Origin: CAYVKM01 sp964452045
GTDB taxonomy: Bacteria; Calditrichota; Calditrichia; RBG-13-44-9
Reading direction: 5' to 3'
Assembly: GCA_964452045.1 (NCBI GenBank)
Contig: CAYVKM010000029.1
Location: forward strand, 1 to 38,117
DNA length: 38,117 bases
Shown here piece after piece: positions 25,958-32,975 of the stretch. A model generated the notes under the pieces. The model was not told where the DNA came from and did not search any database. It was given only the letters and a program-made list of their open reading frames with translations. Each line of letters starts with the position of its first letter. The stretch's first letter is position 1. The position numbers were made by a program, and so were the translations under genes.

Positions 25958-26140
25958 ATGGATTTTAAAGAATTAGCGCTGGAATTTGTAAAAATCTATT
26001 ATGCCTGCTATCCCGGAAATCTGCCCGAGGATAAAGAGAAGGCCTTCCATGAGATAAATCAGATCTACGGGAAATACAAGGCCCATCTGATTGATAAGGC
26101 CACAAAGCAGAGTGAGGATTTTTTCAAAGATAAATTCTAA
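25958..26140 (+). CDS. Small soluble protein of unknown function (60 aa)
   Basis: This 60-residue protein is hydrophilic and helical, with an aromatic patch (IYYACYPG) early and a charged Lys/Glu/Asp-rich remainder. There is no signal peptide and no recognised domain. ATG 25958 is chosen over the in-frame TTG at 25946 because GGAGGA (25948-25953) lies just upstream of the ATG and overlaps the TTG. A near-perfect promoter (25856-25884) precedes it and a stem-loop follows, so it appears to be an independently transcribed gene, possibly strongly expressed. Function unknown. Confidence 0.72.
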   Translation: MDFKELALEFVKIYYACYPGNLPEDKEKAFHEINQIYGKYKAHLIDKATKQSEDFFKDKF

Positions 26141-26172
26141 TAAAAAAGCCGCCAACCTTCCGGTCACCGGCT
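26141..26172 (-). terminator. Rho-independent terminator of the acidic zinc-ribbon gene
   Basis: Read on the minus strand: AGCCG ... ACC-GGAA-GGT ... CGGCT followed by TTTTTT. The apical loop is a GNRA-type tetraloop and the stem has an internal mismatch section. It begins 31 bp after the stop at 26203. On the plus strand it lacks a T-run but may also end the small gene. Confidence 0.7.
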
Positions 26173-26202
26173 CTCATTAATTATGTATAAATGCCTGGTG
26201 TG

Positions 26203-26946
26203 TTAGTCTTCGTCTTCGAAAGAGAACATTCCAAACCGACGGTCTTTTAAAGACCGGATCCTCTCCTTGAAATACGCCCGGTTATCCACCTGATCGTACC
26301 ATTTCACCCGCAAAAACTGGTTCCGCTCGAACCATTCGTATTGAATCCCGCCGCCAAACTCCTGGCGTAACATTTTACCAATTTCAAAGGCCAGACGGGT
26401 CGTATTGGCGAAGATGAAAAGGATTTCTTTTTTTTCGACCGTACTGATAATGTTTTCGAAGGGAGGTGAATCCTCCAAAGCTCTTTCTACCTGTTTTGCC
26501 GACTCGATCATCTGGTTTTTATGTTCCTTGAGTTTTTTATCATATATCTCGATGCTGCCGACAAAATTCTCATAAGTTTTTCCAACGCATTTGGGACAGT
26601 AGGCCAGTTCGGTATGTACGGTAAAAAGGTCGGTAATACTGTCTTTCACCCACTTTTTGTTAAAGAAAATCTTCCGGCAACGGGGACAGGAATAGATGGT
26701 CTGAGTTTTGGGAATGACCTCGGATTCCAGAGCGCTAAGCGCTACATCCTCACCTTTTTCCAGCTTAGATTCAATTTTTTCAAGTTCGTTAATGTCTTCG
26801 GTTTCTTTTTCACCCTCCTCTTTATCATCATCTTCTTCCTCATCATCCTCGTCGTCTACATCCAGATCATCATCATCTTCCTCCTCGTCATCATCAAAGG
26901 GGAAATCGTCGTCATCATCTAAATCAATGTCTTTAAGGAAAAGCAT
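26203..26946 (-). CDS. Acidic-N-terminus zinc-ribbon protein (NMD3/BCAM0308-like)
   Basis: This 247-residue protein has an N-terminal stretch (about 7-55) made almost entirely of Asp and Glu. A two-knuckle zinc ribbon follows: C87-P-R-C90 and C117-P-K-C120. The C-terminal domain (about 125-235) contains a helical section and a segment IFANTTRLAFEIGKMLRQEFGGGIQYEWFERNQFLRVKW (split reading: IFANTTRLAFEIGKML, then FLRVKW). This order resembles the BCAM0308/NMD3-like family of bacterial zinc-ribbon proteins of unknown role; the resemblance is by eye. The polyacidic tail may mimic nucleic acid or bind basic ribosomal proteins (inference). AAGGAG lies six bases before the ATG. It diverges from the YbaK-like gene. 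Confidence 0.65.
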   Translation of the reverse strand: MLFLKDIDLDDDDDFPFDDDEEEDDDDLDVDDEDDEEEDDDKEEGEKETEDINELEKIESKLEKGEDVALSALESEVIPKTQTIYSCPRCRKIFFNKKWVKDSITDLFTVHTELAYCPKCVGKTYENFVGSIEIYDKKLKEHKNQMIESAKQVERALEDSPPFENIISTVEKKEILFIFANTTRLAFEIGKMLRQEFGGGIQYEWFERNQFLRVKWYDQVDNRAYFKERIRSLKDRRFGMFSFEDED

Positions 26947-27115
26947 AGATACTCCTTGTTAATTTTTACTTTCGGATAAACGGTCAAAGATAATACTGAG
27001 TTCCCGTTTTTTCCAATTAAAAATTCCGCCGCTATTTTGCATTGGACTCAGATGGAAGGGGAAAGTTACAAATGCCATCAAATTTTAAAAATCCTTCAAT
27101 TTCGACAGAAAAAAC

Positions 27116-27143
27116 TTGGTTTTTATAAGGCTCGTGGTATTAT
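27116..27143 (+). promoter_or_regulatory. Probable promoter of the YbaK-like gene
   Basis: TTGGTT (27116-27121), 16-bp spacer, TATTAT (27138-27143). The -10 matches five of six consensus bases; the -35 is partial. The start codon is 30 bp downstream. Confidence 0.4.
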
Positions 27144-27173
27144 ATTAAATAAGATAAAAACCTGGAGGAAGAA

Positions 27174-27644
27174 ATGCCTCTGAAAAAACGCCTTAAAGAC
27201 TTTTTGGATCAGAACAAAGTAAAATATGTAACCATGATTCATTCCAAAGCTTATACCGCCCAGGAGATTGCCGCGGTTCTGCATGTCCCCGGAAAAATGT
27301 TTGCCAAGACGGTAATCCTGAAGGAAGCAGAAAAATTCATGATGGCCGTTCTGCCGGCAACCCATCGGATTAATATGGATCTGTTCAAACAGGTAAGCCA
27401 CGCTCATAAACTGGAGTTGGCCTCGGAAGAGGAATTTGAGAGTCTGTTCCCCAAATGTGAGATCGGCGCCATGCCTCCCTTCGGTACTATTTATGATATG
27501 CCGACTTATGTGGACAGCTCTTTGACCAAAGATGAAGACATCTGTTTTAATGCCACCACCCATTCGGAAGTGATAAAAATGAAGTATGCCGATTTTGAGA
27601 AACTGGTTAAACCGGTAATCGGGACATTTGCCGAACATATCTAA
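27174..27644 (+). CDS. YbaK/EbsC-family aminoacyl-tRNA deacylase
   Basis: This 156-residue single-domain protein matches the YbaK/ProX editing family. Visible features are HSKAYTAQEIAAVLHVPG (23-40), FAKTVIL with the conserved Lys45, FESLFPKCEIGAMPPFGTIYDMPTYVD (seen as EIGAMPPFG and MPTYVD), and a FNATTHSEVIKMKYADFEKL ending. Such proteins hydrolyse mischarged tRNA (Cys- or Ala-tRNAPro and similar) in trans; which tRNA is not clear from sequence. GGAGG lies six to seven bases before the ATG. A strong hairpin-plus-T-run follows, so it is probably monocistronic. Confidence 0.9.
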   Translation: MPLKKRLKDFLDQNKVKYVTMIHSKAYTAQEIAAVLHVPGKMFAKTVILKEAEKFMMAVLPATHRINMDLFKQVSHAHKLELASEEEFESLFPKCEIGAMPPFGTIYDMPTYVDSSLTKDEDICFNATTHSEVIKMKYADFEKLVKPVIGTFAEHI

Positions 27645-27685
27645 AGTTTTACAACACGACATTTTTCTGAAAGATGTCAGATTCG

Positions 27686-27723
27686 GATTCCATCACCCCA
27701 AGGGTAATGGAATCAATTTTTTC
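27686..27723 (+). terminator. Rho-independent terminator of the YbaK-like gene
   Basis: GATTCCAT (27686-27693) pairs with ATGGAATC (27707-27714). An inner ACCC/GGGT extends the stem past one mismatch around a CAA loop, and six T residues follow from 27717. It starts 41 bp after the stop codon. Confidence 0.8.
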
Positions 27724-27786
27724 TTCCTTTATTAAAAGTCCTGAATGTTTATCAAAAAAATCCTGGATCAGGATATGTTTATCCGG

Positions 27787-27815
27787 TTGGGATTGCCAAT
27801 AATCCGTTATTATAT
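27787..27815 (+). promoter_or_regulatory. Possible promoter of the HtrA gene
   Basis: TTGGGA (27787-27792) followed 15 or 17 bp later by TATTATAT (27808-27815). It lies 49 bp before the chosen TTG start. The -35 is imperfect. Confidence 0.3.
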
Positions 27816-27863
27816 TCCTGATTATTTCAGTTGAAAACGGTCATTTATTGGTTGAGGTTTGTT

Positions 27864-29216
27864 TTGAAAAATTTCTCTCAAAAATTTTCTTTGATTAGTG
27901 TTATTTTAATTCTCTCATCTGCTTCGTTTGTCTTCGCGGATTTGCAGCAGGAAATTCTGGCTGCCCGCAACAAGGTGATGCCCGCCCTGGTCCATATTGA
28001 ACCGGTGCGAAAAATTTTTTCCACCGGGGAAAGCCGGCATGCCCTGGTAACCGGCAGCGGTTTTATTTTTTCACCGGAAGGTTACATCTTAACCAATCAT
28101 CATGTGGTGGAAAATGCGGAAAAGGTAACTTGTACACTTTCCAATAAAAAGAAATTACCGGCGGAAATTATCGGTAGCGATCCCTATACCGATGTAGCGG
28201 TCATCCGCCTGGATATGCAGGAGTGGGGAGAGGCACCTTTACCCTTTGTAAACCTGGGCAATTCGGACAGCCTGGAAGTGGGGCAGTTTGTGCTGGCGCT
28301 GGGAAGTCCCCTGGGACTATCCCGCTCGGTAAGCATGGGTGTGGTCAGTTCCATCGACCGCTATTTTGAAGATCAGGGACAGATGATTTCCCCCTATAAC
28401 TTATGGATTCAGACCGATGCGGCCATCAATCCCGGCAATAGCGGCGGCCCGCTGATTAATCTGGAAGGCAAGGTGGTGGGGATCAATGCCCGGGGCGTTT
28501 TTATGGCAGAAAACCTGGGTTTTGCCATACCGATTAACCTGGCCCGGGAAGTTTCCCAGAAATTAATGGCCAACAAGAAAATCAGCCGCAGCTGGATCGG
28601 CATCGAACTTCAGTCAATAAAGGATCTGAGGGATTATCTGCAGAATCCGGATCTTACCGGTGCGCTTGTTTCCAACGTGGATGCCAAATCGCCCGCAGAC
28701 AAAGCGGGTTTAAAGGCCGGCGATGTTCTTTTATCGGTGAATAACTTCGACATAAATGCGGAATTTGAGGAAGACCTGCCGGCCATTCGTAAAGTCATCT
28801 CAGATCTACCCGCTTTCCAGAAAGTGCAGCTGACCATTCTACGGGATGGAAAAAAACAAAACCTGCAGATTACCCCGGCGCTGGAACCCTTTGAGGAGCA
28901 ACCGGAGTTCGAATGCGAAGGATGGGGTCTGGTGGTAAAAAGCATCAATCAGAGTGTTTACCGGATTCAGAATTTGCCGGACTACAACGGGGTGCTGGTG
29001 GCAGCGGTCAAAAGCGGAAATCCGGCAGAGAAGGCCGGATTGCGGGCCGGAGATGTGATCCGATCTGTTAATCAGGAGCAGATTAAAAATCTGGATTCGT
29101 TTAAAGAGATTTATCAAAAGCTAATTGATGCCGATAGTAAAACAATATTTTTTGAAGCATTGCGTCAGGGAGCACCTTATTTTGCGGTGATTGGACCGGG
29201 AGAGAACCGGGATTAA
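27864..29216 (+). CDS. HtrA/DegP-type serine protease with two PDZ domains
   Basis: This 450-residue periplasmic protease has a Sec signal peptide (about 1-25, ending SFVFA-D), a trypsin-like domain (about 28-230) and two PDZ domains (about 235-325 and 355-440). The catalytic triad is intact: TNHHVV (H80), YTDVAV (D110) and NPGNSGG (S193). PDZ landmarks are SPADKAGLKAGDVLLSVN and NPAEKAGLRAGDVIRSVN. It should degrade or refold damaged envelope proteins. TTG 27864 is chosen because GAGG lies six bases upstream and it gives a normal signal peptide; the in-frame TTG at 27831 has no ribosome binding site. A degenerate paralogue is encoded at 35764-37170. Confidence 0.93.
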   Translation: MKNFSQKFSLISVILILSSASFVFADLQQEILAARNKVMPALVHIEPVRKIFSTGESRHALVTGSGFIFSPEGYILTNHHVVENAEKVTCTLSNKKKLPAEIIGSDPYTDVAVIRLDMQEWGEAPLPFVNLGNSDSLEVGQFVLALGSPLGLSRSVSMGVVSSIDRYFEDQGQMISPYNLWIQTDAAINPGNSGGPLINLEGKVVGINARGVFMAENLGFAIPINLAREVSQKLMANKKISRSWIGIELQSIKDLRDYLQNPDLTGALVSNVDAKSPADKAGLKAGDVLLSVNNFDINAEFEEDLPAIRKVISDLPAFQKVQLTILRDGKKQNLQITPALEPFEEQPEFECEGWGLVVKSINQSVYRIQNLPDYNGVLVAAVKSGNPAEKAGLRAGDVIRSVNQEQIKNLDSFKEIYQKLIDADSKTIFFEALRQGAPYFAVIGPGENRD

Positions 29217-29345
29217 ACCCCTATAACTGAAATCCTTTTTTAATAAAATACCTCTGTATAACAGGGACGCCGTGTCAAAATCGTTATCTATAAAAATTCG
29301 GATGGATTACTACGTTTACGTCTTTATTAGATTTGTATTAGTAAA

Positions 29346-30455
29346 ATGAGACTTGCCGTTCTGCAGACACCAGTCAATTTTGTTCAGCGTTTTTACCAGC
29401 GTTACAGCCGTTTCCTGCCGGTGGTTTCTTTTATCGGCGGATTTTTGTGGGACAGCCTTACCCTCACCCGTATCGACCGTATCTCGGATAATTTATTTCT
29501 GCTGGGTTATATCTTCTTGCTGGGATTTTCTATTATCCTGGTAAACCTGGTGGAGAATAATCGACTGACCAGTCAATTTGTTCTGAAATACCGGGAGTGG
29601 TATCCCCTGGCCATCCAGTTTTTTCTGGGCGGATTGTTCAGCAGCTATGTGGTCTTTTATTTTCAGAGCGCGGCCATCACCAAAAACTGGCTGTTTCTGG
29701 GTATTCTGATCATTCTGCTTTTCGCCAATGAATTCCTGGAAAAACGGCTCACCAATATCTATCTGCAAATGACCCTGTACTTTTTAGTTGCCTTTTCCTT
29801 CTGCATCTTTTTCGTTCCGGTATTGATCGGCCGGATGAGTATTTTTGTATTTGTCCTCAGTGGTCTGCTCAGCCTGATGATCATGGCTGGCTTTATTTAT
29901 TTGCTGTTCAGAAAGTTATCCCTTTTATCCCGCCCTGAATTGATCCGGGTCAGCGGAATTCTTGTGGTACTCTACCTGTTGCTCAATCTGTTTTATTTTT
30001 TCAACTGGATTCCCCCGGTCCCGCTTTCTTTAAAATACTCCGGGATTTATCACCAGGTGCAGCGCACCGGTGATGGCTACCTGCTGAAGTTTGAAAATCC
30101 CGCCTGGTACCAGTTCTGGAAAAAGTCGGATGATCCCTTTCGTTATTCGGAAGGGGATACGGTATTTTGCTTTGCTGCGGTTTTTGCCCCCACCGACCTG
30201 AAAACCAAGATTTATCATGTGTGGCAGCAGTATCTGCCTGCACAGCAGCGTTGGCTGACTACTGATCATCTGGGTTATCAGCTTACCGGTGGGAGAAAGC
30301 CGGGTTACCGGGGATATACCTACAAACGGAATGTTCAGCCGGGAGAATGGCGGGTGGAGGTGAAGACCGATGAGGACCAGGTTCTGGGCAGAATCGATTT
30401 TGAGATTGTGGCAGTTGATTCGATGGGGAAACCGCTAAAAACTATTTTCTATTGA
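29346..30455 (+). CDS. DUF2914 membrane protein
   Basis: This 369-residue protein has an N-terminal half of about seven or eight hydrophobic helices (about 20-225) and a C-terminal extracytoplasmic domain (about 245-362). The latter contains DTVFCFAAVFAP, KIYHVWQQY, TDHLGYQLTGGRKPGYRGYTYKR and PGEWRVEVKT, the pattern of DUF2914. That domain is small, beta-rich and of unknown function. No Shine-Dalgarno is obvious before the ATG. It lies 129 bp after the HtrA gene on the same strand and may share an envelope role; this is only context. Confidence 0.82.
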   Translation: MRLAVLQTPVNFVQRFYQRYSRFLPVVSFIGGFLWDSLTLTRIDRISDNLFLLGYIFLLGFSIILVNLVENNRLTSQFVLKYREWYPLAIQFFLGGLFSSYVVFYFQSAAITKNWLFLGILIILLFANEFLEKRLTNIYLQMTLYFLVAFSFCIFFVPVLIGRMSIFVFVLSGLLSLMIMAGFIYLLFRKLSLLSRPELIRVSGILVVLYLLLNLFYFFNWIPPVPLSLKYSGIYHQVQRTGDGYLLKFENPAWYQFWKKSDDPFRYSEGDTVFCFAAVFAPTDLKTKIYHVWQQYLPAQQRWLTTDHLGYQLTGGRKPGYRGYTYKRNVQPGEWRVEVKTDEDQVLGRIDFEIVAVDSMGKPLKTIFY

Positions 30456-30721
30456 TCAGGTGTATTGTTTCTTCTAGTAGGAAATTAGATTTTTTCGGAT
30501 TTTTTCTTTCCCGATGGTATCTTGATTGTGTAATCTCTGTCATTCCGGAAATCGCTGGGTTCGATTGTCCGGAATCTACATTTTTAAAAATATAAAGGAT
30601 TGTATTGTTTTAGACATACTTTTTAAGATCCCAAATTCTTCTTGACATAATCCATCCCGGACATGTACTTTAATAATGAAACTGATTAAACAAGAAAAAG
30701 CGGAGCCTTTTGGGAGGCCAT
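30456..30721. other. Intergenic region with hairpin repeat and candidate promoter
   Basis: ATTCCGGA (30542-30549) is inverted as TCCGGAAT (30568-30575), and AATCG/CGATT extends the stem past a one-base bulge; CTACATTTTT follows. It may be a dispersed GTCATTCCGGA-type repeat or the terminator of the DUF2914 gene. A candidate promoter at 30642-30671 is listed separately. No other gene is seen. Confidence 0.5.
30642..30671 (+). promoter_or_regulatory. Candidate promoter with perfect -35 box
   Basis: TTGACA (30642-30647), 18-bp spacer, TACTTT (30666-30671). The -35 is perfect and the -10 is weak (three of six). It would drive the small ORF at 30722 and the lipoprotein gene at 30907. Confidence 0.4.
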
Positions 30722-30892
30722 ATGCTTTTTTGGTTCAAGTGTTTCTATCCAAAATACCAATTAATTTTTAATTCATTACATTTTTTATATTTGTATTCAA
30801 CTTTAATATTTCTATTTATTATTCTTGAGATAAATACAATTGAAAAACTACATGGGTATTTTATACAAATTTGGAGAAAAGAACAAGCTTGA
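30722..30892 (+). CDS. Possible small membrane peptide (56 aa)
   Basis: This 56-codon frame starts at ATG 30722, with GGGAGG four bases upstream. It encodes a Phe/Leu/Tyr-rich peptide with a hydrophobic span near residues 18-39 (LYLYSTLIFLFIILEI) and a basic C-terminus. It is visibly AT-rich and has no recognised family. It ends 14 bp before the lipoprotein gene, so it may be a leader or small membrane protein in the same transcript. It could also be a chance frame. Confidence 0.35.
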   Translation: MLFWFKCFYPKYQLIFNSLHFLYLYSTLIFLFIILEINTIEKLHGYFIQIWRKEQA

Positions 30893-30906
30893 GAGGATTT
30901 GATTAA

Positions 30907-31308
30907 ATGAAAATTAATATTTTATCTGTAATATTTATTCTTTTAGTTTTTTGTTCGGACGAAAACCCAGTACGGCCTCAAAATCATAGCCCAGAAATTT
31001 TATCGTTGGATGTATTTCCAGATGTGGTAAAACCATCTGATTCTCTCATCGTTATTTGTGAGGCAATTGATCCAGATGGTGATACGTTAGTTTATGATTG
31101 GATTACTACTGGAGTGGTTAGAATTAAAGGAGCTTTTTCTGATGATCACTGGTTATATCATACTTCAGAAAATACCCGCATTTTCTATGCACCTGATAGT
31201 TTACACGTTTCGGTTCCGCAGGATACTTTTTGGATTCAATGCTTTGCCCGAGATGTCAAAGGAGGTTCTGCCGCTGGAATCGTGCTTTTTATTGTTAAAC
31301 ATGAATAG
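30907..31308 (+). CDS. Small PKD/Ig-like lipoprotein
   Basis: This 133-residue protein has a signal peptide ending in LLVFC (Cys16). Phe at -1 of the lipobox is unusual, so lipidation is likely but not certain. The mature part reads as one Ig/PKD-like domain: SPEILSLDVFPDVVKPSDSL, then A-x-DPDGDTLVYDW, and later FARDVKGG. GAGAGG lies ten bases before the ATG. The domain resembles the N-terminal part of the converging lipoprotein at 31531-32211 (SPxI, PxxVxPxD, LxYxW). Composition is AT-richer than the surroundings. Function unknown. Confidence 0.65.
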   Translation: MKINILSVIFILLVFCSDENPVRPQNHSPEILSLDVFPDVVKPSDSLIVICEAIDPDGDTLVYDWITTGVVRIKGAFSDDHWLYHTSENTRIFYAPDSLHVSVPQDTFWIQCFARDVKGGSAAGIVLFIVKHE

Positions 31309-31530
31309 ACAAAATTAATTCAGTAACAAAGATATATAAAATCATAATGATATCTTTGATGCAATCATGTAAGTGTTATGGTTTTTAGAGCAACACTTGG
31401 TCAGGAAACAGTTGGCGGGGTGGGGTAATCTGCAACCATTCTGATGGGTCGGCGGAATTGAAAAATGAATAAGAAAATGTAAGCGGAAAAAATAGCGGAG
31501 TGCTCGATTAAACCTTTTAGTATTCAGAAA

Positions 31531-32211
31531 CTACAAATTTAGGATGCGGTTTACTTTTCCAGGAAGGATCCCCTCTATAAAAACTGAAATAGAATCGGCA
31601 CCCTCGGTGAGGCTAAAATTGGCCAGCGCAGTTAATTTTATTTCGGTTTTACCCAGGTAAGTAGTATCCGGGGTAAACTGAAAATTGTACTGATTGCTGG
31701 AAGAGCCGCTTTTTTCGCTGATCAGTTGGTCGTCAATATACAAACTTACTTTGTTGATCCCATTATTATGAAATGCTTCGGCCTGGATGGTGATCTCATT
31801 CAACTGGATAAAATAATCGCCGTCGTCAGGTGATAAAATGCGGACAATTGGTAATCCGGCTTCGATCACCTTTACCGATTCGTCACGTTCGGTGGATTTG
31901 TAGGAATTGGAGACTTTCACCTTGAAAGTGTAATCCCCGCCGGCGGTGGGGGCAACCCAGCGCACGGCCGGATTATCTATGGCGTCCAGGAAGATGCCTT
32001 GGTCGGGAGATATCGACCATTCGTAGCTTAAAATTCCCTCTTCGGGATTTGTCGCTTTGACTTCGGCATAAACCGTGTCAAAGGGATTAACCTGCTTGGG
32101 CTGAATGGTCATTTCCTCTATGGCTGGCGACTTTCGGAACAGTTTTTCGGCATCACAAAAAAGAAATATCGCTGCCAGTATCAGGAGAAATGTAATGGTC
32201 GCTTTTCTCAT
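31531..32211 (-). CDS. PKD/Ig-like lipoprotein, last gene of a three-gene envelope operon
   Basis: This 226-residue protein has a signal peptide ending IFLFC-D (Cys19), again with Phe at -1. A PKD-like domain follows (about 30-115; SPAIEEMTIQPKQVNPFDTV, LSYEWSI, DYTFKVKVSN), then a second Ig-like domain (about 118-215; PIVRILSPDDGDYF, INKVSLYIDDQLI) of the kind common in surface and carbohydrate-binding proteins. Its ATG overlaps the stop of the upstream lipoprotein gene in ATGA. The role is unknown; an outer-membrane or periplasmic accessory protein is inferred. Confidence 0.72.
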   Translation of the reverse strand: MRKATITFLLILAAIFLFCDAEKLFRKSPAIEEMTIQPKQVNPFDTVYAEVKATNPEEGILSYEWSISPDQGIFLDAIDNPAVRWVAPTAGGDYTFKVKVSNSYKSTERDESVKVIEAGLPIVRILSPDDGDYFIQLNEITIQAEAFHNNGINKVSLYIDDQLISEKSGSSSNQYNFQFTPDTTYLGKTEIKLTALANFSLTEGADSISVFIEGILPGKVNRILNL

Positions 32212-32975
32212 AAAGCCACCTGGATACTTTGATAGACTATCAGTTCATCCGAAGAGGTGAGAGAGAAGATAATCTCATCCGGCTTTTCGGTAAAGGATAC
32301 CGGGTCAAAATTTATGGTTTTGATTTCCCCCGCTTCCAACCGGGAGATCACCGTCGACTTTTTCAGATCCCTGACCACTCTCTTTAATTCCTGATTATTG
32401 ATCCGTTGCAACAGGATCATTTTCAATAAAAGATTCTCGCTGCTCCGGTTTCCCAGCCGGGCAATCTTGCAACTGGCGCTAATTTCCGAAGCGTTTATCT
32501 TTGCCTCCCCCGGCTGCAAAGTATAATGGTTCTCCAGAATCACCAGATCTGCCAGAACGGCATTCAGGCGGTTAATCACGCTGCTGACACTCGAGGCACC
32601 CTGCACCCGGTTTCCGGTGCCATTGATAAAAATATCCGGCACACCTTTCACCGAAGAAGCCGAATTTTGGACGTATTTGTCATAAAGTAATTCAAAGAGT
32701 GGATCGGCCAAAGGATCGGTGTATTGAGAAGTATTGCGGTGATATTCGGCAATGACCACCCGGCCGTCATAAATTTCTGCGATGGAATCCAGGGCCTGCA
32801 ATGCCCATAGGTTATAACTGTAAGGATTATTAGTGTTTACAAAAGCCTCCAGCAGGACAGTGGGCTGCTGATAACTGTTCGGATTTTGCGGGTCGAGAAG
32901 ATTGTCCCGGGGAATGTCCTTACAACTACTGAGCAGCGAAGCAACTATAATGATGTTAAAAATGGATTTGTACAC
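32208..32975 (-). CDS. Lipoprotein with Omp28/thioredoxin-like domain lacking CxxC
   Basis: This 255-residue protein has a lipoprotein signal with lipobox LSSC (Cys18). The region about 38-140 reads VLLEAFVNTNNPYSYNLWAL, VVIAEYH, DPLFELLYDKYV and GVPDIFINGTGNRVQGA. This parallels Omp28-type thioredoxin-fold lipoproteins (VLLExFT...C, YH, GVPxxxxNG), but the active-site cysteines are replaced by Asn/Pro/Tyr residues. The C-terminal ~110 residues look beta-rich. The start is GTG at 32975, with GGAG nine bases upstream, so it overlaps the CsgG-like gene by 20 bp. Assignment is tentative; a binding rather than redox role is likely if correct. Confidence 0.65.
   Translation of the reverse strand: MYKSIFNIIIVASLLSSCKDIPRDNLLDPQNPNSYQQPTVLLEAFVNTNNPYSYNLWALQALDSIAEIYDGRVVIAEYHRNTSQYTDPLADPLFELLYDKYVQNSASSVKGVPDIFINGTGNRVQGASSVSSVINRLNAVLADLVILENHYTLQPGEAKINASEISASCKIARLGNRSSENLLLKMILLQRINNQELKRVVRDLKKSTVISRLEAGEIKTINFDPVSFTEKPDEIIFSLTSSDELIVYQSIQVAL

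Noticed and set aside
26521..26962. Plus-strand frames opposite the acidic protein, including a poly-Ser one
   Set aside because: Low-complexity complements of the Asp/Glu tract.
27123..27662. 179-codon minus-strand frame
   Set aside because: Complement of the well-supported YbaK-family gene.
31327..31358. CAAAGATAT/ATATCTTTG inverted repeat as terminator of the small lipoprotein gene
   Set aside because: The stem is AT-only in practice, the loop is 14 nt and no T-run follows.
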